Position numbers and translations under genes: made by a program. 64,000 nucleotides of DNA from Hydrogenophaga sp. GTDB taxonomy: Bacteria; Pseudomonadota; Gammaproteobacteria; Burkholderiales; Burkholderiaceae_C. The stretch lies in contig NZ_JAUCZG010000010.1 in NCBI RefSeq assembly GCF_030373225.1, positions 62,001 to 126,000 on the forward strand, written 5' to 3'. Below are positions 30,806-39,556 of this stretch, in pieces (position 1 is the first letter of the stretch; each line of letters starts with the position of its first letter). A model generated the notes under the pieces. The model did no database searches. It was not told the DNA's origin and was given only the letters and a program-made list of their open reading frames with translations.

Positions 30806-32734
30806 ATGACCACCCCAGCCCTGCGCGTGCTCAGCCTCATCCCGCCGATGACGCAGCTCAACACGCCCTACCCCTCCACCGCCTACATCACCGGCTTCCT
30901 GCGCTCGCGCGGGGTCGATGCGGTGCAGGCGGACCTGGCGCTGGCGCTGGTGCTCAAGCTGTTTTCGCCGGCGGGTCTGGAGTCCGTGCGCAGCCACGCG
31001 CTGGCCCAGGCCGAGGCAAGGCGCAGTGCCAGCGTGCACGCCTTCCTCGACCAGTTCGCCCGCTACCGCTCCACCATCGGCCTGGTGATCGCCTTCCTGC
31101 AGGGACGCGACTCGACCCTGGCGCACCGCATCGCCGCGCGCGAACTGTTGCCCGAGGGCCCGCGCTTTGCCGCGCTGGAGGTGTATGTGGACGCGGCGCT
31201 GGGCGAAGAAGGCGGCGACCCGCTGGCCTGGGCGTTCGGCGCGCTGGGCGTGCAGGACAAGGCGCGCCACATCGCCACGCTCTACCTCAACGACCTGGCC
31301 GATGTCCTGCGCGACGCGGTGGACGAGCGATTTGCCTTCGTGCGCTACGCCGAGTCGCTGGCCAGCAGCCAGCCCACCTTCGAGCCCATGGCCGCCGCAC
31401 TCGCCGCGCCCTTCACGCTGATCGACGAGATCCTGCACACGCTCACCCTGGCCACCCTGTCGCAGCACAAGCCCGACCTGGTGCTGCTCTCGGTTCCTTT
31501 CCCGGGAGCGCTCTACGCCGCCCTGCGCATGGCGCAGACCATCAAGGCACAGAACCCGCACATCACCATTGCGCTCGGTGGCGGCTTCGTCAACACCGAG
31601 CTGCGCGAGCTGGCCGAGCCGCGCGTGTTCGACCTGGTGGACTTCGTGACGCTCGATTCGGGCGAGCGGCCGCTGCTGGCCTTGATGGAGTACCTGCAGC
31701 GAAAGCGATCCAAACAACGGCTCGTGCGGACCTTTGTGCGCGAAGAGCAGCGCGTGCGCTACATCAACTTTGTCGAGCCCGAAGTACCGTTCGAGGAAGT
31801 CGGCACCCCCACCTGGGACGGCCTGCCGCTGGACCGCTACCTGAGCCTGCTCGACATGCTCAACCCGATGCACCGCCTCTGGAGCGACGGGCGCTGGAAC
31901 AAGCTCACCGTGGCGCACGGTTGCTACTGGAAGAAGTGCAGCTTCTGCGACGTGAGCCTGGACTACATCAGCCGCTACGAAACCGCATCCGCCGCCACAC
32001 TGGCCAACCGGATCGAGACCATCGTCGGCGAGACCGGGCAGACCGGCTTTCATTTCGTCGACGAGGCCGCACCGCCCAAGGCCTTGAAGGCACTGGCCGA
32101 CGAGCTGATCGCCCGCCAGCTGCCGATCTCATGGTGGGGCAACATCCGCTTCGAGAAGACCTTCACGCCCGAGCTGTGCCAGCTGCTGGCCGACAGCGGC
32201 TGCATCGCCATGAGTGGCGGGCTCGAGGTGGCGTCCGACCGGCTGCTCACGCTGATGAAAAAAGGCGTGACGGTCGAGCAGGTGGCGCGCGTGACCAAGG
32301 CCTTTTCAGACGCCGGGATCCTGGTGCACGCCTACCTCATGTACGGCTTTCCCACACAGACCGTGCAGGACACGGTGGACGCGCTCGAATACGTGCGCCA
32401 GCTGTTTGAAAACGGCTGCATCCAGAGCGGCTTTTTTCACCGTTTCTCGTGCACGGTGCACTCACCGGTGGGGCTGGACCCGGCCGCCTACGGCATCGAA
32501 CTGATTCCGCTGCCCCCGGTCACGTTTGCCAGGAACGACATCGGCTTCATCGACCCCAGCGGCGTGGACCACGAGGCCCTGGGCGTGGGCCTGCGCAAGG
32601 CGATCTACAACTACATGCACGGCATCGGGCTCGATGAAGACGTGCGCGCCTGGTTCAGCCACTTGCCAGGCAAGGTGCCCAAGCCGACGGTGGGCCGGCA
32701 CCGCATCGCGAAAGCGCTGGCCCAGCCGGCCTGA
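30806..32734 (+). CDS. Radical SAM protein with B12-binding-like N-terminal domain
   Basis: A 642-residue protein. Residues ~1-290 resemble a cobalamin-binding domain: a Rossmann-like start LRVLSLIPPMTQLNTPYPS, then LVLLSVPFPGALYAAL and ITIALGGGFVNTELRE. I see no DxHxxG motif, so base-off His ligation of B12 is unlikely. The radical SAM core follows with C373, C378 and C381 (GCYWKKCSFCDVS, spacing CX4CX2C) and GGLEVASDRLLTLM-type barrel strands. The C-terminal ~100 residues are family-specific. Substrate unknown. It lies 161 bases after gcvP, so its link to glycine metabolism is only positional. Confidence 0.88.
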   Translation: MTTPALRVLSLIPPMTQLNTPYPSTAYITGFLRSRGVDAVQADLALALVLKLFSPAGLESVRSHALAQAEARRSASVHAFLDQFARYRSTIGLVIAFLQGRDSTLAHRIAARELLPEGPRFAALEVYVDAALGEEGGDPLAWAFGALGVQDKARHIATLYLNDLADVLRDAVDERFAFVRYAESLASSQPTFEPMAAALAAPFTLIDEILHTLTLATLSQHKPDLVLLSVPFPGALYAALRMAQTIKAQNPHITIALGGGFVNTELRELAEPRVFDLVDFVTLDSGERPLLALMEYLQRKRSKQRLVRTFVREEQRVRYINFVEPEVPFEEVGTPTWDGLPLDRYLSLLDMLNPMHRLWSDGRWNKLTVAHGCYWKKCSFCDVSLDYISRYETASAATLANRIETIVGETGQTGFHFVDEAAPPKALKALADELIARQLPISWWGNIRFEKTFTPELCQLLADSGCIAMSGGLEVASDRLLTLMKKGVTVEQVARVTKAFSDAGILVHAYLMYGFPTQTVQDTVDALEYVRQLFENGCIQSGFFHRFSCTVHSPVGLDPAAYGIELIPLPPVTFARNDIGFIDPSGVDHEALGVGLRKAIYNYMHGIGLDEDVRAWFSHLPGKVPKPTVGRHRIAKALAQPA

Positions 32735-32737
32735 TCG

Positions 32738-33397
32738 TCAAGCCATTTCAGAAGCGATCTGCCGCAACGCCTGCTCGAACACCGCCGCCGGCTGCCCGCC
32801 CGAGATCAGGTGCTGGTCGTTGATGATCACCGCCGGCACCGAATGGATGCCGACGCTGGTGTAGAAGGCCTCGCGTTCGCGCACTGCCTGCGCAAACTCG
32901 TCGCTCGCGAGAATGGCTTGCGCCCGCGCTTCGTCCAGCCCCGCCTCCTGCACACAGGCCAGCAGCACGCCGTGGTCACCCATGGCCTCCGAGCGCGTGT
33001 GGCAGGCCGCCAGCAGTGCCTTCTTCAGCGCGTGCTGCCGGCCCGCTGCGCCTTCGATGGCAGCCCAGTGCAACAGGCGGTGCGCGTCGAAGGTGTTCCA
33101 GATGCGGCCACGTCCGTTGCGGTTGAATTCAAAACCCACCTCGGCGCCGCGCGCGCGGATGGTCTCGCGGATCTGCACCTGCTGGTCGGCGGTGGAGCCG
33201 TACTTCTGGGTCAGGTGCTCACCGATGTCCTGGCCTTGCGCGCCCATCTTCGGGTTGAGCTCGAACGGCTGGAAATGCAGCTCGGCCGACACCTCGCCCT
33301 GCAGCTTGCCCAGCGCTTCTTCGAGCGCGCCCAGCCCGACAGCGCACCAGGGGCAGGACACGTCGGACACAAAATCGATCTTGAGGGATGTGGTCAT
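32738..33397 (-). CDS. DsbA-family oxidoreductase (FrnE-like)
   Basis: A 219-residue thioredoxin-fold protein with a helical insert, similar to FrnE/2-hydroxychromene-2-carboxylate isomerase-like DsbA relatives. The redox motif C-P-W-C lies near residue 16 (SDVSCPWCAVG), and the cis-Pro loop appears as GIHSVPAVIIND. There is no signal peptide, so it acts in the cytoplasm, probably as a thiol-disulfide oxidoreductase. The start is the ATG at 33397; upstream codons overlap the divergent aroE promoter. It is convergent with the radical SAM gene, 3 bases apart. Confidence 0.92.
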   Translation of the reverse strand: MTTSLKIDFVSDVSCPWCAVGLGALEEALGKLQGEVSAELHFQPFELNPKMGAQGQDIGEHLTQKYGSTADQQVQIRETIRARGAEVGFEFNRNGRGRIWNTFDAHRLLHWAAIEGAAGRQHALKKALLAACHTRSEAMGDHGVLLACVQEAGLDEARAQAILASDEFAQAVREREAFYTSVGIHSVPAVIINDQHLISGGQPAAVFEQALRQIASEMA

Positions 33398-33484
33398 GGC
33401 CCCGATGGTAGGCCCCCCGGCCTTGACCGCAAACCTGGCAGGGCCTTGCGCGACAATCGCCGCACACCACTTTCCCGTTCTTCC

Positions 33485-34306
33485 ATGACCGACCGCTACG
33501 CCGTTCTCGGCCACCCCATTGGCCACAGCAAGTCACCGCTGATCCACCGCCTGTTTGCGCAGGCCACTGCACAGGACATCGACTACACCGCCATCGAGGC
33601 GCCGCTGGACGGCTTCAAACAGACTGTGCTGGGGTTCCGGGCCGAAGGGGGTCGCGGTGTCAACGTCACGCTGCCGTTCAAACTGCAGGCCTTCGAGATC
33701 GCCACCGACCCGAGCGACCGCGCCCGGCTGGCCGGTGCGGCCAATTGCCTGAAGTTCGAGGGCGAGCGCATCCGGGCCGACAACTTCGACGGCGTGGGCC
33801 TGGTCAACGACCTGCAGCGCAACCTCGACTGCCCGCTGGCCGGCAAGCGCGTGTTGCTGCTGGGCGCCGGCGGCGCCACCCGCGGTGTGCTGCTGCCCAT
33901 CGCGGCAGAACAAGCCGCCGGGCTCTGGATCGCGAACCGCACGGCCGACAAGGCGCATGCGCTGCGGCAGGACTTCGCGGCCCACGCCGCGCTGCACAGC
34001 GGTGGCTTCGAGGCGCTGGCCGGGCACAGCTTCGACGTCGTGATCAACGCCACCTCCACCGGCCTCACCCAAGAAGCGCTGCCACTGCCTGCGGGCGTGT
34101 TCGCACCGGGTGCCCTCGCCTACGAGATGGTCTATGGCAAGGGCCTCACGCCGTTCCTGCAACAGGCCCGGGCCGCCGGCGTGCAGCGCGTGGCCGACGG
34201 CGTGGGCATGCTGGTCGAGCAGGCGGCAGAGGCCTTCGTCTGGTGGCGCGGTGTGCGGCCCGACACCCGGGCCGTGATCGACCGGCTCACCGTGCCGCTG
34301 GTTTAA
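33485..34306 (+). CDS. aroE: Shikimate dehydrogenase
   Basis: A 273-residue NADP-dependent enzyme reducing 3-dehydroshikimate to shikimate. The N-terminal [18 protein letters not shown] binds shikimate; K66 (NVTLPFK) and D102 (NFDGVG) are the catalytic pair. The cofactor loop is [15 protein letters not shown], and NRTADKA suggests NADP preference. aroQ, the preceding step of the same pathway, follows 34 bases later, and aroC lies at 36998, so three shikimate-pathway genes are clustered here. Confidence 0.97.
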   Translation: MTDRYAVLGHPIGHSKSPLIHRLFAQATAQDIDYTAIEAPLDGFKQTVLGFRAEGGRGVNVTLPFKLQAFEIATDPSDRARLAGAANCLKFEGERIRADNFDGVGLVNDLQRNLDCPLAGKRVLLLGAGGATRGVLLPIAAEQAAGLWIANRTADKAHALRQDFAAHAALHSGGFEALAGHSFDVVINATSTGLTQEALPLPAGVFAPGALAYEMVYGKGLTPFLQQARAAGVQRVADGVGMLVEQAAEAFVWWRGVRPDTRAVIDRLTVPLV

Positions 34307-34340
34307 GCTGGCGGCTGATTTCTCCACACCCGCCACTGCC

Positions 34341-34802
34341 ATGCCCACCATCCTCATCCTCAACGGTCCCAACCTCAATCTGCTGGGCACGCGCGAGCCC
34401 GCGGTGTACGGCGCCAGCACACTGGCCGATGTGGAAGCCGGCTGCACGGCGCATGGGCAGCGCCTGGGCCTGGCTGTTGAATGCTTTCAGAGCAACCACG
34501 AGGGTGCCCTGATCGACCGGATCCAGGACGCGGGCCGTCGCTTCAAGGCCGGCGAACTGGCAGGCGTGGTGTTCAACCCCGGTGCCTTCACCCACACCTC
34601 GGTGGCCTTGTTCGATGCCATCAGCGCGGTGCATCCGATGCCGGTGATCGAGGTGCACATCTCCAACGTGCATGCGCGAGAGGCTTTCCGCCACCATTCC
34701 TATGTGTCGCCCGCCGCCGCCGGCATCGTGGTCGGCTTCGGCACCGATGGCTACCGGCTGGCCATCGAAGGCCTGGCGCAAAAGATCCAGGCGGGCGCCT
34801 GA
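34341..34802 (+). CDS. aroQ: 3-dehydroquinate dehydratase, type II
   Basis: A 153-residue type II dehydroquinase converting 3-dehydroquinate to 3-dehydroshikimate as a dodecamer. [19 protein letters not shown] carries the catalytic Tyr (Y23) and Arg. [13 protein letters not shown] and [17 protein letters not shown] carry the active-site Asn and His. Downstream of aroE and probably co-transcribed. Confidence 0.97.
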   Translation: MPTILILNGPNLNLLGTREPAVYGASTLADVEAGCTAHGQRLGLAVECFQSNHEGALIDRIQDAGRRFKAGELAGVVFNPGAFTHTSVALFDAISAVHPMPVIEVHISNVHAREAFRHHSYVSPAAAGIVVGFGTDGYRLAIEGLAQKIQAGA

Positions 34803-34872
34803 GCCGCGCGCGAGTCCTGCGTGCGACAGCACGCGCAGCGCTGCGCGCCGGTCTGCGCCGCACAATCGGTCG

Positions 34873-35763
34873 GTGAAAACCCGCCACTTCGCCCAGCTCG
34901 TGGGCCTGTCCGCGCTCTGGGGCGCGTCCTTCCTGTTCATCCGCATCGCCAGCCCCGTGATCGGGCCGATGGTGCTGGCGGGCTGCCGCGTGGCGCTGGC
35001 CGGCCTCACGCTGGCCTTCATCATGCGGGCGCTCAAGCAAGGCTGGCCGTGGGAGCACTGGCGCGAGCTGCTGCTGCTGGGCGCACTCTCGGTGGCCGCT
35101 CCCTTCCTGCTGTACGCCTGGGCTGCGCTGCGCCTGCCGGCCGGCTACAGCGCGCTGCTCAACACCACGGCGGTGCTGTTCGGCACGCTGGCGTCCGCCT
35201 GGTTCAAGGAAGACACGCTGACCGTGCGCAAGCTGCTGGGCTGCCTGTGCGGCTTCATCGGCGTGGGCCTGATCGTGCGGCTGGGCCCGGTGCAACCCGA
35301 CGCGGGCACCATCGCCGCGGCACTGGCCTGCATCCTGGCGGCGGCCTGCTACGGCTGCTCCACCCCGCTCATGAAGCGTGCCACCACCCGCATGCAGCCG
35401 CTGGCCATCGCCGCCGGCATCCACCTCGCGGCCATGGTGCTGGTGTTTCCGGGCGCGGTGTGGGCCTGGCCAGAGGCCAGGTTCACGCCGGCCGCACTCG
35501 CCGCGCTGTTCATCATGGGCGTGGTCACCTCGGGCCTGGCCTACTGGGCGCACCTGCGCATCATCCGCCACGTGACGCCGGTGGCGGCCATGAGCCCGGC
35601 CTTCCTGATTCCGGTGTTCGGCGTGACCTGGGGCCACCTGTTCCTGGGCGAGGCCTTGTCGCCCGGCATCTTTGCCGGCGGCGCACTGGTGCTGCTGGCC
35701 ACCGCCCTGGTGACCGGCTTCAACCCGCTCAGGCGCTGGTTCGCTGCAACGCCCACGCCTTGA
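34873..35763 (+). CDS. EamA-family (DMT) transporter
   Basis: A 296-residue protein with ten predicted membrane helices in two EamA repeats (LVGLSALWGASFLFIRIA opens the first). The start is the GTG at 34873 following CGGTC; upstream codons lie over the end of aroQ. The C-terminal 11 codons overlap the convergent MFS gene. The substrate is unknown; many DMT proteins export amino acids or other metabolites. Confidence 0.87.
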   Translation: MKTRHFAQLVGLSALWGASFLFIRIASPVIGPMVLAGCRVALAGLTLAFIMRALKQGWPWEHWRELLLLGALSVAAPFLLYAWAALRLPAGYSALLNTTAVLFGTLASAWFKEDTLTVRKLLGCLCGFIGVGLIVRLGPVQPDAGTIAAALACILAAACYGCSTPLMKRATTRMQPLAIAAGIHLAAMVLVFPGAVWAWPEARFTPAALAALFIMGVVTSGLAYWAHLRIIRHVTPVAAMSPAFLIPVFGVTWGHLFLGEALSPGIFAGGALVLLATALVTGFNPLRRWFAATPTP

Positions 35764-36898
35764 TCGCACACGCGCAGGCCACTGCCGCGCAGGCCGACGA
35801 GAGCCAGAACACGCTCGCCAGCCCGAAGGCCGAGCTGAGGAAGCCCCCGGCCACACCCCCCACCACGCCGGGCAGGCCGTAACCCACCACGGTGTAGAGC
35901 GCCTGCCCGCGCCCGCGCAATCGGCCGGGGAAGTGGTGGGAGATCAGGGCGATGCACACCGTGTGGTGCGCGGCGAAGGTGATGGCATGCAGTGCCTGCG
36001 CCAGCAGCAACAGCGGCCACACCAGCGGGAAACCGGCGGTCAGGCCCATGCGCAACGCCATGGTGGCGGCACACAGCACGAGCCAGGCCGTGAGCGACAG
36101 GCGCGGCAGCCAGCGGCCCTGGGTGAAGAACCAGCCGATCTCGATCACCACCGACAGGGCCCACAGCAGGCCGATCACCGTCTTGCTGTAACCCAGCGAG
36201 TCCAGGTAGAGCGAGAAGAAGACGTAGATGAAGATGTGCGCGAGCACATGGAAGAACACCGCCGCGAAGAACCAGCGCACCGGCGGCTGGCGCAGCACCG
36301 GCCACACGGCAGGCTGCACCTCGTCGGCGTGACCCGGCTCGCGAAAGTCGGGCAGCAGCCAGACGCTGAGCGTCACGGCCGCCAGCGTGGCCAGCGTCCA
36401 GCCCGGAAAGTGCACCAGGCCAAAGCGCTCGAACCAGAAGCCCGCGGCCACCACCGTCACCAGAAACCCGAGCGATCCCCACAAGCGGATGCGCCCATAG
36501 CGCTTCGCGTCAAACGCGCCGCCGTGGCTCACCAGGTGCGCCAGCGCCGCCTCGCTCATGGGCATCATGCCGCTGGTGTGGGTGAACATCAGCAGCAACA
36601 CCACGAACAGGCCCACACCGCCGAGGTCGAACCACAGCCCCAGCGACAGCAGCAGCGCCACCGTGGCCCCGAAGCGCAGCAGCCGAACGCGCTCCCCGGT
36701 GCGGTCGCTCAGCGACCCCCAGAGGTAGGGTGCAAACAGGCGCGAGGCCGACTGCACCGAGGTCAGCACGCTGATGGCCAGCAGGCTGAACCCGAGCTCC
36801 TTGAGCCACAAGGGCAGGTAGGGGTTGAAGAAGCCGATGTGCGCGAAGTAGCTCGCGCTCAGGGCTGAAAAAGCGAAGAGATTTTTCTTGCGGCTCAC
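35729..36898 (-). CDS. MFS transporter, PPP (3-phenylpropionate permease-like) family
   Basis: A 389-residue twelve-helix major facilitator. SASYFAHIGFFNPYLPLWL near the N-terminus and GSLSDRTGERVRLLRFG (motif A region) fit the PPP/HcaT-like MFS_1 group. The related E. coli protein is implicated in 3-phenylpropionate uptake, but the substrate here is not shown. Its 3' end overlaps the convergent EamA gene by 35 bases. Confidence 0.87.
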   Translation of the reverse strand: MSRKKNLFAFSALSASYFAHIGFFNPYLPLWLKELGFSLLAISVLTSVQSASRLFAPYLWGSLSDRTGERVRLLRFGATVALLLSLGLWFDLGGVGLFVVLLLMFTHTSGMMPMSEAALAHLVSHGGAFDAKRYGRIRLWGSLGFLVTVVAAGFWFERFGLVHFPGWTLATLAAVTLSVWLLPDFREPGHADEVQPAVWPVLRQPPVRWFFAAVFFHVLAHIFIYVFFSLYLDSLGYSKTVIGLLWALSVVIEIGWFFTQGRWLPRLSLTAWLVLCAATMALRMGLTAGFPLVWPLLLLAQALHAITFAAHHTVCIALISHHFPGRLRGRGQALYTVVGYGLPGVVGGVAGGFLSSAFGLASVFWLSSACAAVACACAIKAWALQRTSA

Positions 36899-36904
36899 AG
36901 GACT

Positions 36905-36967
36905 TTCCGTTCGCCCTGGGGCTGTCGAAGGGCTCGCAAGGGCTTCGACAGGCTCAGCCCGAACGGA
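36905..36967. repeat. Intergenic palindromic repeat upstream of the MFS gene
   Basis: Arms TTCCGTTCGCCCTGGGGCTG / CTTCGACAGGCTCAGCCC..GAACGGAA with a short CTCGCAAGGG loop. Same family as 11778-11851. Confidence 0.8.
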
Positions 36968-36997
36968 AAACGGTGGCGCACAAAAGGATGGGTCGGA

Positions 36998-38098
36998 TCA
37001 ACGCCGACCCGCAGCCGCGATGTCGGGCGTGGGCAACTGCACGTCGCCGCATTGCGCGCGGTGGCGCAAGGCGTGGTCCATCACCACCAGCGCCAGCAAG
37101 GCTTCGGCGATCGGCGTGGCGCGGATGCCCACGCAGGGGTCGTGCCGGCCCTTGGTGATGATTTCGGTGCTCTCGCCGGCCACGTCGATGGTCTCGCGCG
37201 GGATCAGGATCGAGCTGGTGGGCTTGATCGCGATCGAGACCTCCAGGTCCTGCCCGGTGCTGATGCCGCCCAGCACGCCGCCGGCCTTGTTGGCGGCAAA
37301 GCCGCCGGGCGTGAGGCTGTCCCCGTGGGTGCTGCCCTTGTCGGCCACGCTGGCGAAACCGGCGCCGATCTCCACGCCCTTGACGGCGTTGAGACCGAGC
37401 ATGGCGTGCCCGATGTCGGCGTCCAGTCGGTCGTAGAGCGGCTGGCCCAGACCCACCGGCATGCCTTGCGCGGTCACGCGGATGCGCGCGCCGCACGAGT
37501 CGCCGCTCTTGCGCAGCGCATTCATGTAGTCCTCGAGCGCCGAGACGTCGGCCACGGGCGCGAAGAACGGGTTGTCGGGCACGTGCGCCCAGCTCTCGAA
37601 CGGAATGACCACATCGCCGATCTGCGTCATGCAGCCCAGGAAGGTGGTGCCGAACTTCTCCTTCAGCCACTTTTTGGCCACCGCGCCGGCCGCCACGGTG
37701 GGCGCGGTGAGGCGGGCCGAACTGCGGCCGCCACCGCGCGGGTCGCGGATGCCGAATTTCTGCCAGTAGGTGTAGTCGGCGTGGCCGGGGCGAAAGGTCT
37801 GGGCGATGTTGCCGTAGTCCTTGCTGCGCTGGTCGGTGTTGCGGATCAGCAGGGCGATCGGTGTGCCGGTGGTTTTGCCTTCGTACACGCCGCTGAGGAT
37901 CTCCACCGCATCGGGCTCGTTGCGCTGGGTGACGAACTTGCTGGTGCCCGGGCGGCGGCGGTCCAGATCGGCCTGGATGTCGGCCTCGCACAATTCCATG
38001 CCCGGCGGACAGCCGTCGATCACGCAGCCGATGGCCGGGCCGTGGGACTCACCGAAGTTGGTGACGCAAAACAGGGTGCCGAAGGTGTTGCCGCTCAT
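36998..38098 (-). CDS. aroC: Chorismate synthase
   Basis: A 366-residue FMN-dependent lyase making chorismate from EPSP, the last common step to aromatic amino acids. The start [20 protein letters not shown] carries the first family signature with the catalytic His. [18 protein letters not shown] and [17 protein letters not shown] are the second and third signatures. Complete and of normal length. Divergent from the cupin gene. Confidence 0.98.
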   Translation of the reverse strand: MSGNTFGTLFCVTNFGESHGPAIGCVIDGCPPGMELCEADIQADLDRRRPGTSKFVTQRNEPDAVEILSGVYEGKTTGTPIALLIRNTDQRSKDYGNIAQTFRPGHADYTYWQKFGIRDPRGGGRSSARLTAPTVAAGAVAKKWLKEKFGTTFLGCMTQIGDVVIPFESWAHVPDNPFFAPVADVSALEDYMNALRKSGDSCGARIRVTAQGMPVGLGQPLYDRLDADIGHAMLGLNAVKGVEIGAGFASVADKGSTHGDSLTPGGFAANKAGGVLGGISTGQDLEVSIAIKPTSSILIPRETIDVAGESTEIITKGRHDPCVGIRATPIAEALLALVVMDHALRHRAQCGDVQLPTPDIAAAGRR

Positions 38099-38208
38099 GC
38101 GCTGGATTATCCCTGAGGCACGCTGGTGCACCGGCGGGCCGCCGTGGTGCGTGAAACGCCGGAAAACGCCTGCCCGGGGCACCCCGGCCCACAGGAACAA
38201 TTCGTGCT

Positions 38209-38227
38209 TTGCGCTGCAGTGCAGCAA
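38209..38227. promoter_or_regulatory. Possible PhaR-type site upstream of the cupin gene
   Basis: TTGCGCTGCAGTGCAGCAA, a partly symmetric TGC-rich element 34 bases upstream of the cupin start codon. Read on the minus strand (TTGCTGCACTGCAGCGCAA) it resembles TGC-rich sites reported for the PHA regulator PhaR. Assignment is inference from memory of the motif. Confidence 0.35.
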
Positions 38228-38261
38228 ATCCTGGCTGTGCAGCCCCGAAAAGGAGCGTTCC

Positions 38262-38684
38262 ATGCTTGACCGCACCAGCACCCTGTTCTCGCACGTCAAG
38301 GGCACCGACACCCCCTGGGTCGGTGGTGGCCTGCGCGATTTTTTCCTCTACCGCGACCTCGGCATTGCCGCCGCCACCCACGGCCAGGTGATTGCGCACC
38401 TGGTCAAGGCCAACCAGCCACCCGAGCAAGGCACCGGCTGGCACCGGCACGAGGCCGACTTCCAGATCGTGATCATGCTCAAGGGCTGGGCCAGGTTCAT
38501 GTACGAGGACCAGGTGACGCTGGTGGAGGCCGGCGACTGCGTGCACCAGCGCCCGGGCATTCGCCACTACCTGTTCGACTATTCGCCCGACATGGAGTAC
38601 CTGGAGATCGTGTCGCCGGCGGACTTCAAGACCATCGATGTGGAACCGGTCTGTGAGATTCCCAAACCGGCGCCCTGGGTCTGA
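38262..38684 (+). CDS. Cupin-domain protein
   Basis: A 140-residue single-domain cupin. The metal-binding motifs are visible as [20 protein letters not shown] (motif 1, two His and a Glu) and [16 protein letters not shown] (motif 2, with the last His). It may bind a metal and a small ligand or act as a dioxygenase or isomerase. The ATG follows AAGGAGCG. No function can be assigned from the neighbours. Confidence 0.85.
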   Translation: MLDRTSTLFSHVKGTDTPWVGGGLRDFFLYRDLGIAAATHGQVIAHLVKANQPPEQGTGWHRHEADFQIVIMLKGWARFMYEDQVTLVEAGDCVHQRPGIRHYLFDYSPDMEYLEIVSPADFKTIDVEPVCEIPKPAPWV

Positions 38685-38754
38685 GTGGGAAGCAGGGCGC
38701 CCAGGTGCCCGATCCGGCGAGGGACTGCCGGGAAACGCAACGACAGACCAAGCC

Positions 38755-39411
38755 TCAGAACTCGGCGTCCAGCTCATCGATGTCGTCCGGCTCGGCCTCG
38801 GCCGCCGCCACCCACTCCTGCATGGCCGGCAAGGCCATGATGGTGTCGCAGTAGGCCACGCAGACCTCGTCGATTTCCACCCCGTAGGTGATGAAGCGGG
38901 TGACCACCGGCGCGAACATCGCGTCGGCCATGCAGGGCCTGGCACCGAACAGGTAGGGCCCGCCGTAGGTCTGCAGGCATTCGGTCCAGATCGCCTCGAT
39001 GCGGTCGATGTCGGTGCGGGCGCGCGACCAGAGCTTGAAGTTCGGGAAATGCGCCTTGATGTTCATCGGCAACGACGAACGCATGGCGCTGAAGCCCGAG
39101 TGCATCTCGCCGCAAATGGCGCGGCAATGGGCCCGCGCCGCGCGATCGGCGGGCAGCAGGCCGGCCTTGGGCCTGATTTCGTTGAGGTATTCGCCAATCG
39201 CCAGCGTGTCCCACACATGGATGCCGTTGTGCTCCAGCGCGGGCACCCGCATGGAGGCCGACAGCAGCAGCATCTCGGCCTTCATCGCCGGATCGTCCGG
39301 CGAGATCACCTTCTCGGTGAACTCCAGCCGGGCCAGGCGGGCCATCAGCCAGCCGCGCAAGGCCCAGGCGCCGTAGTTCTTGCTGCTGATCGTGAGTACC
39401 GTGGTGGTCAT
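38755..39411 (-). CDS. Glutathione S-transferase family protein
   Basis: A 218-residue GST with an N-terminal thioredoxin-like domain (SSKNYGAWALRGWLMARL holds the catalytic-Ser region; MRVPALEHNGIHVWDTLAI is the cis-Pro and glutathione-binding stretch with W-D-T replacing the common E-S) and a C-terminal helical domain. The start is MTTTVLTIS at 39411, preceded by GAGGAGC. The natural role may be detoxification or a glutathione-dependent step in catabolism. Confidence 0.9.
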   Translation of the reverse strand: MTTTVLTISSKNYGAWALRGWLMARLARLEFTEKVISPDDPAMKAEMLLLSASMRVPALEHNGIHVWDTLAIGEYLNEIRPKAGLLPADRAARAHCRAICGEMHSGFSAMRSSLPMNIKAHFPNFKLWSRARTDIDRIEAIWTECLQTYGGPYLFGARPCMADAMFAPVVTRFITYGVEIDEVCVAYCDTIMALPAMQEWVAAAEAEPDDIDELDAEF

Positions 39412-39520
39412 GACATGCTCCTCGTTGACCCTTGGGGTTGACCCGGGTCTCAGCAAGGGCTGTGCCACAAAAGTGACACACCACGCACCGGGCCGGTGCG
39501 CAACTGGCTGGCGCGGTACT

Positions 39521-39532
39521 TGCCTGCAGGCA
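39521..39532. promoter_or_regulatory. 12-base palindrome upstream of the PHB depolymerase gene
   Basis: TGCCTGCAGGCA is a perfect palindrome 24 bases ahead of the phaZ start. It could be a regulator site; nothing else supports it. Confidence 0.25.
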
Positions 39533-39556
39533 TTCACGTTGTTTCAGGATCCCACC

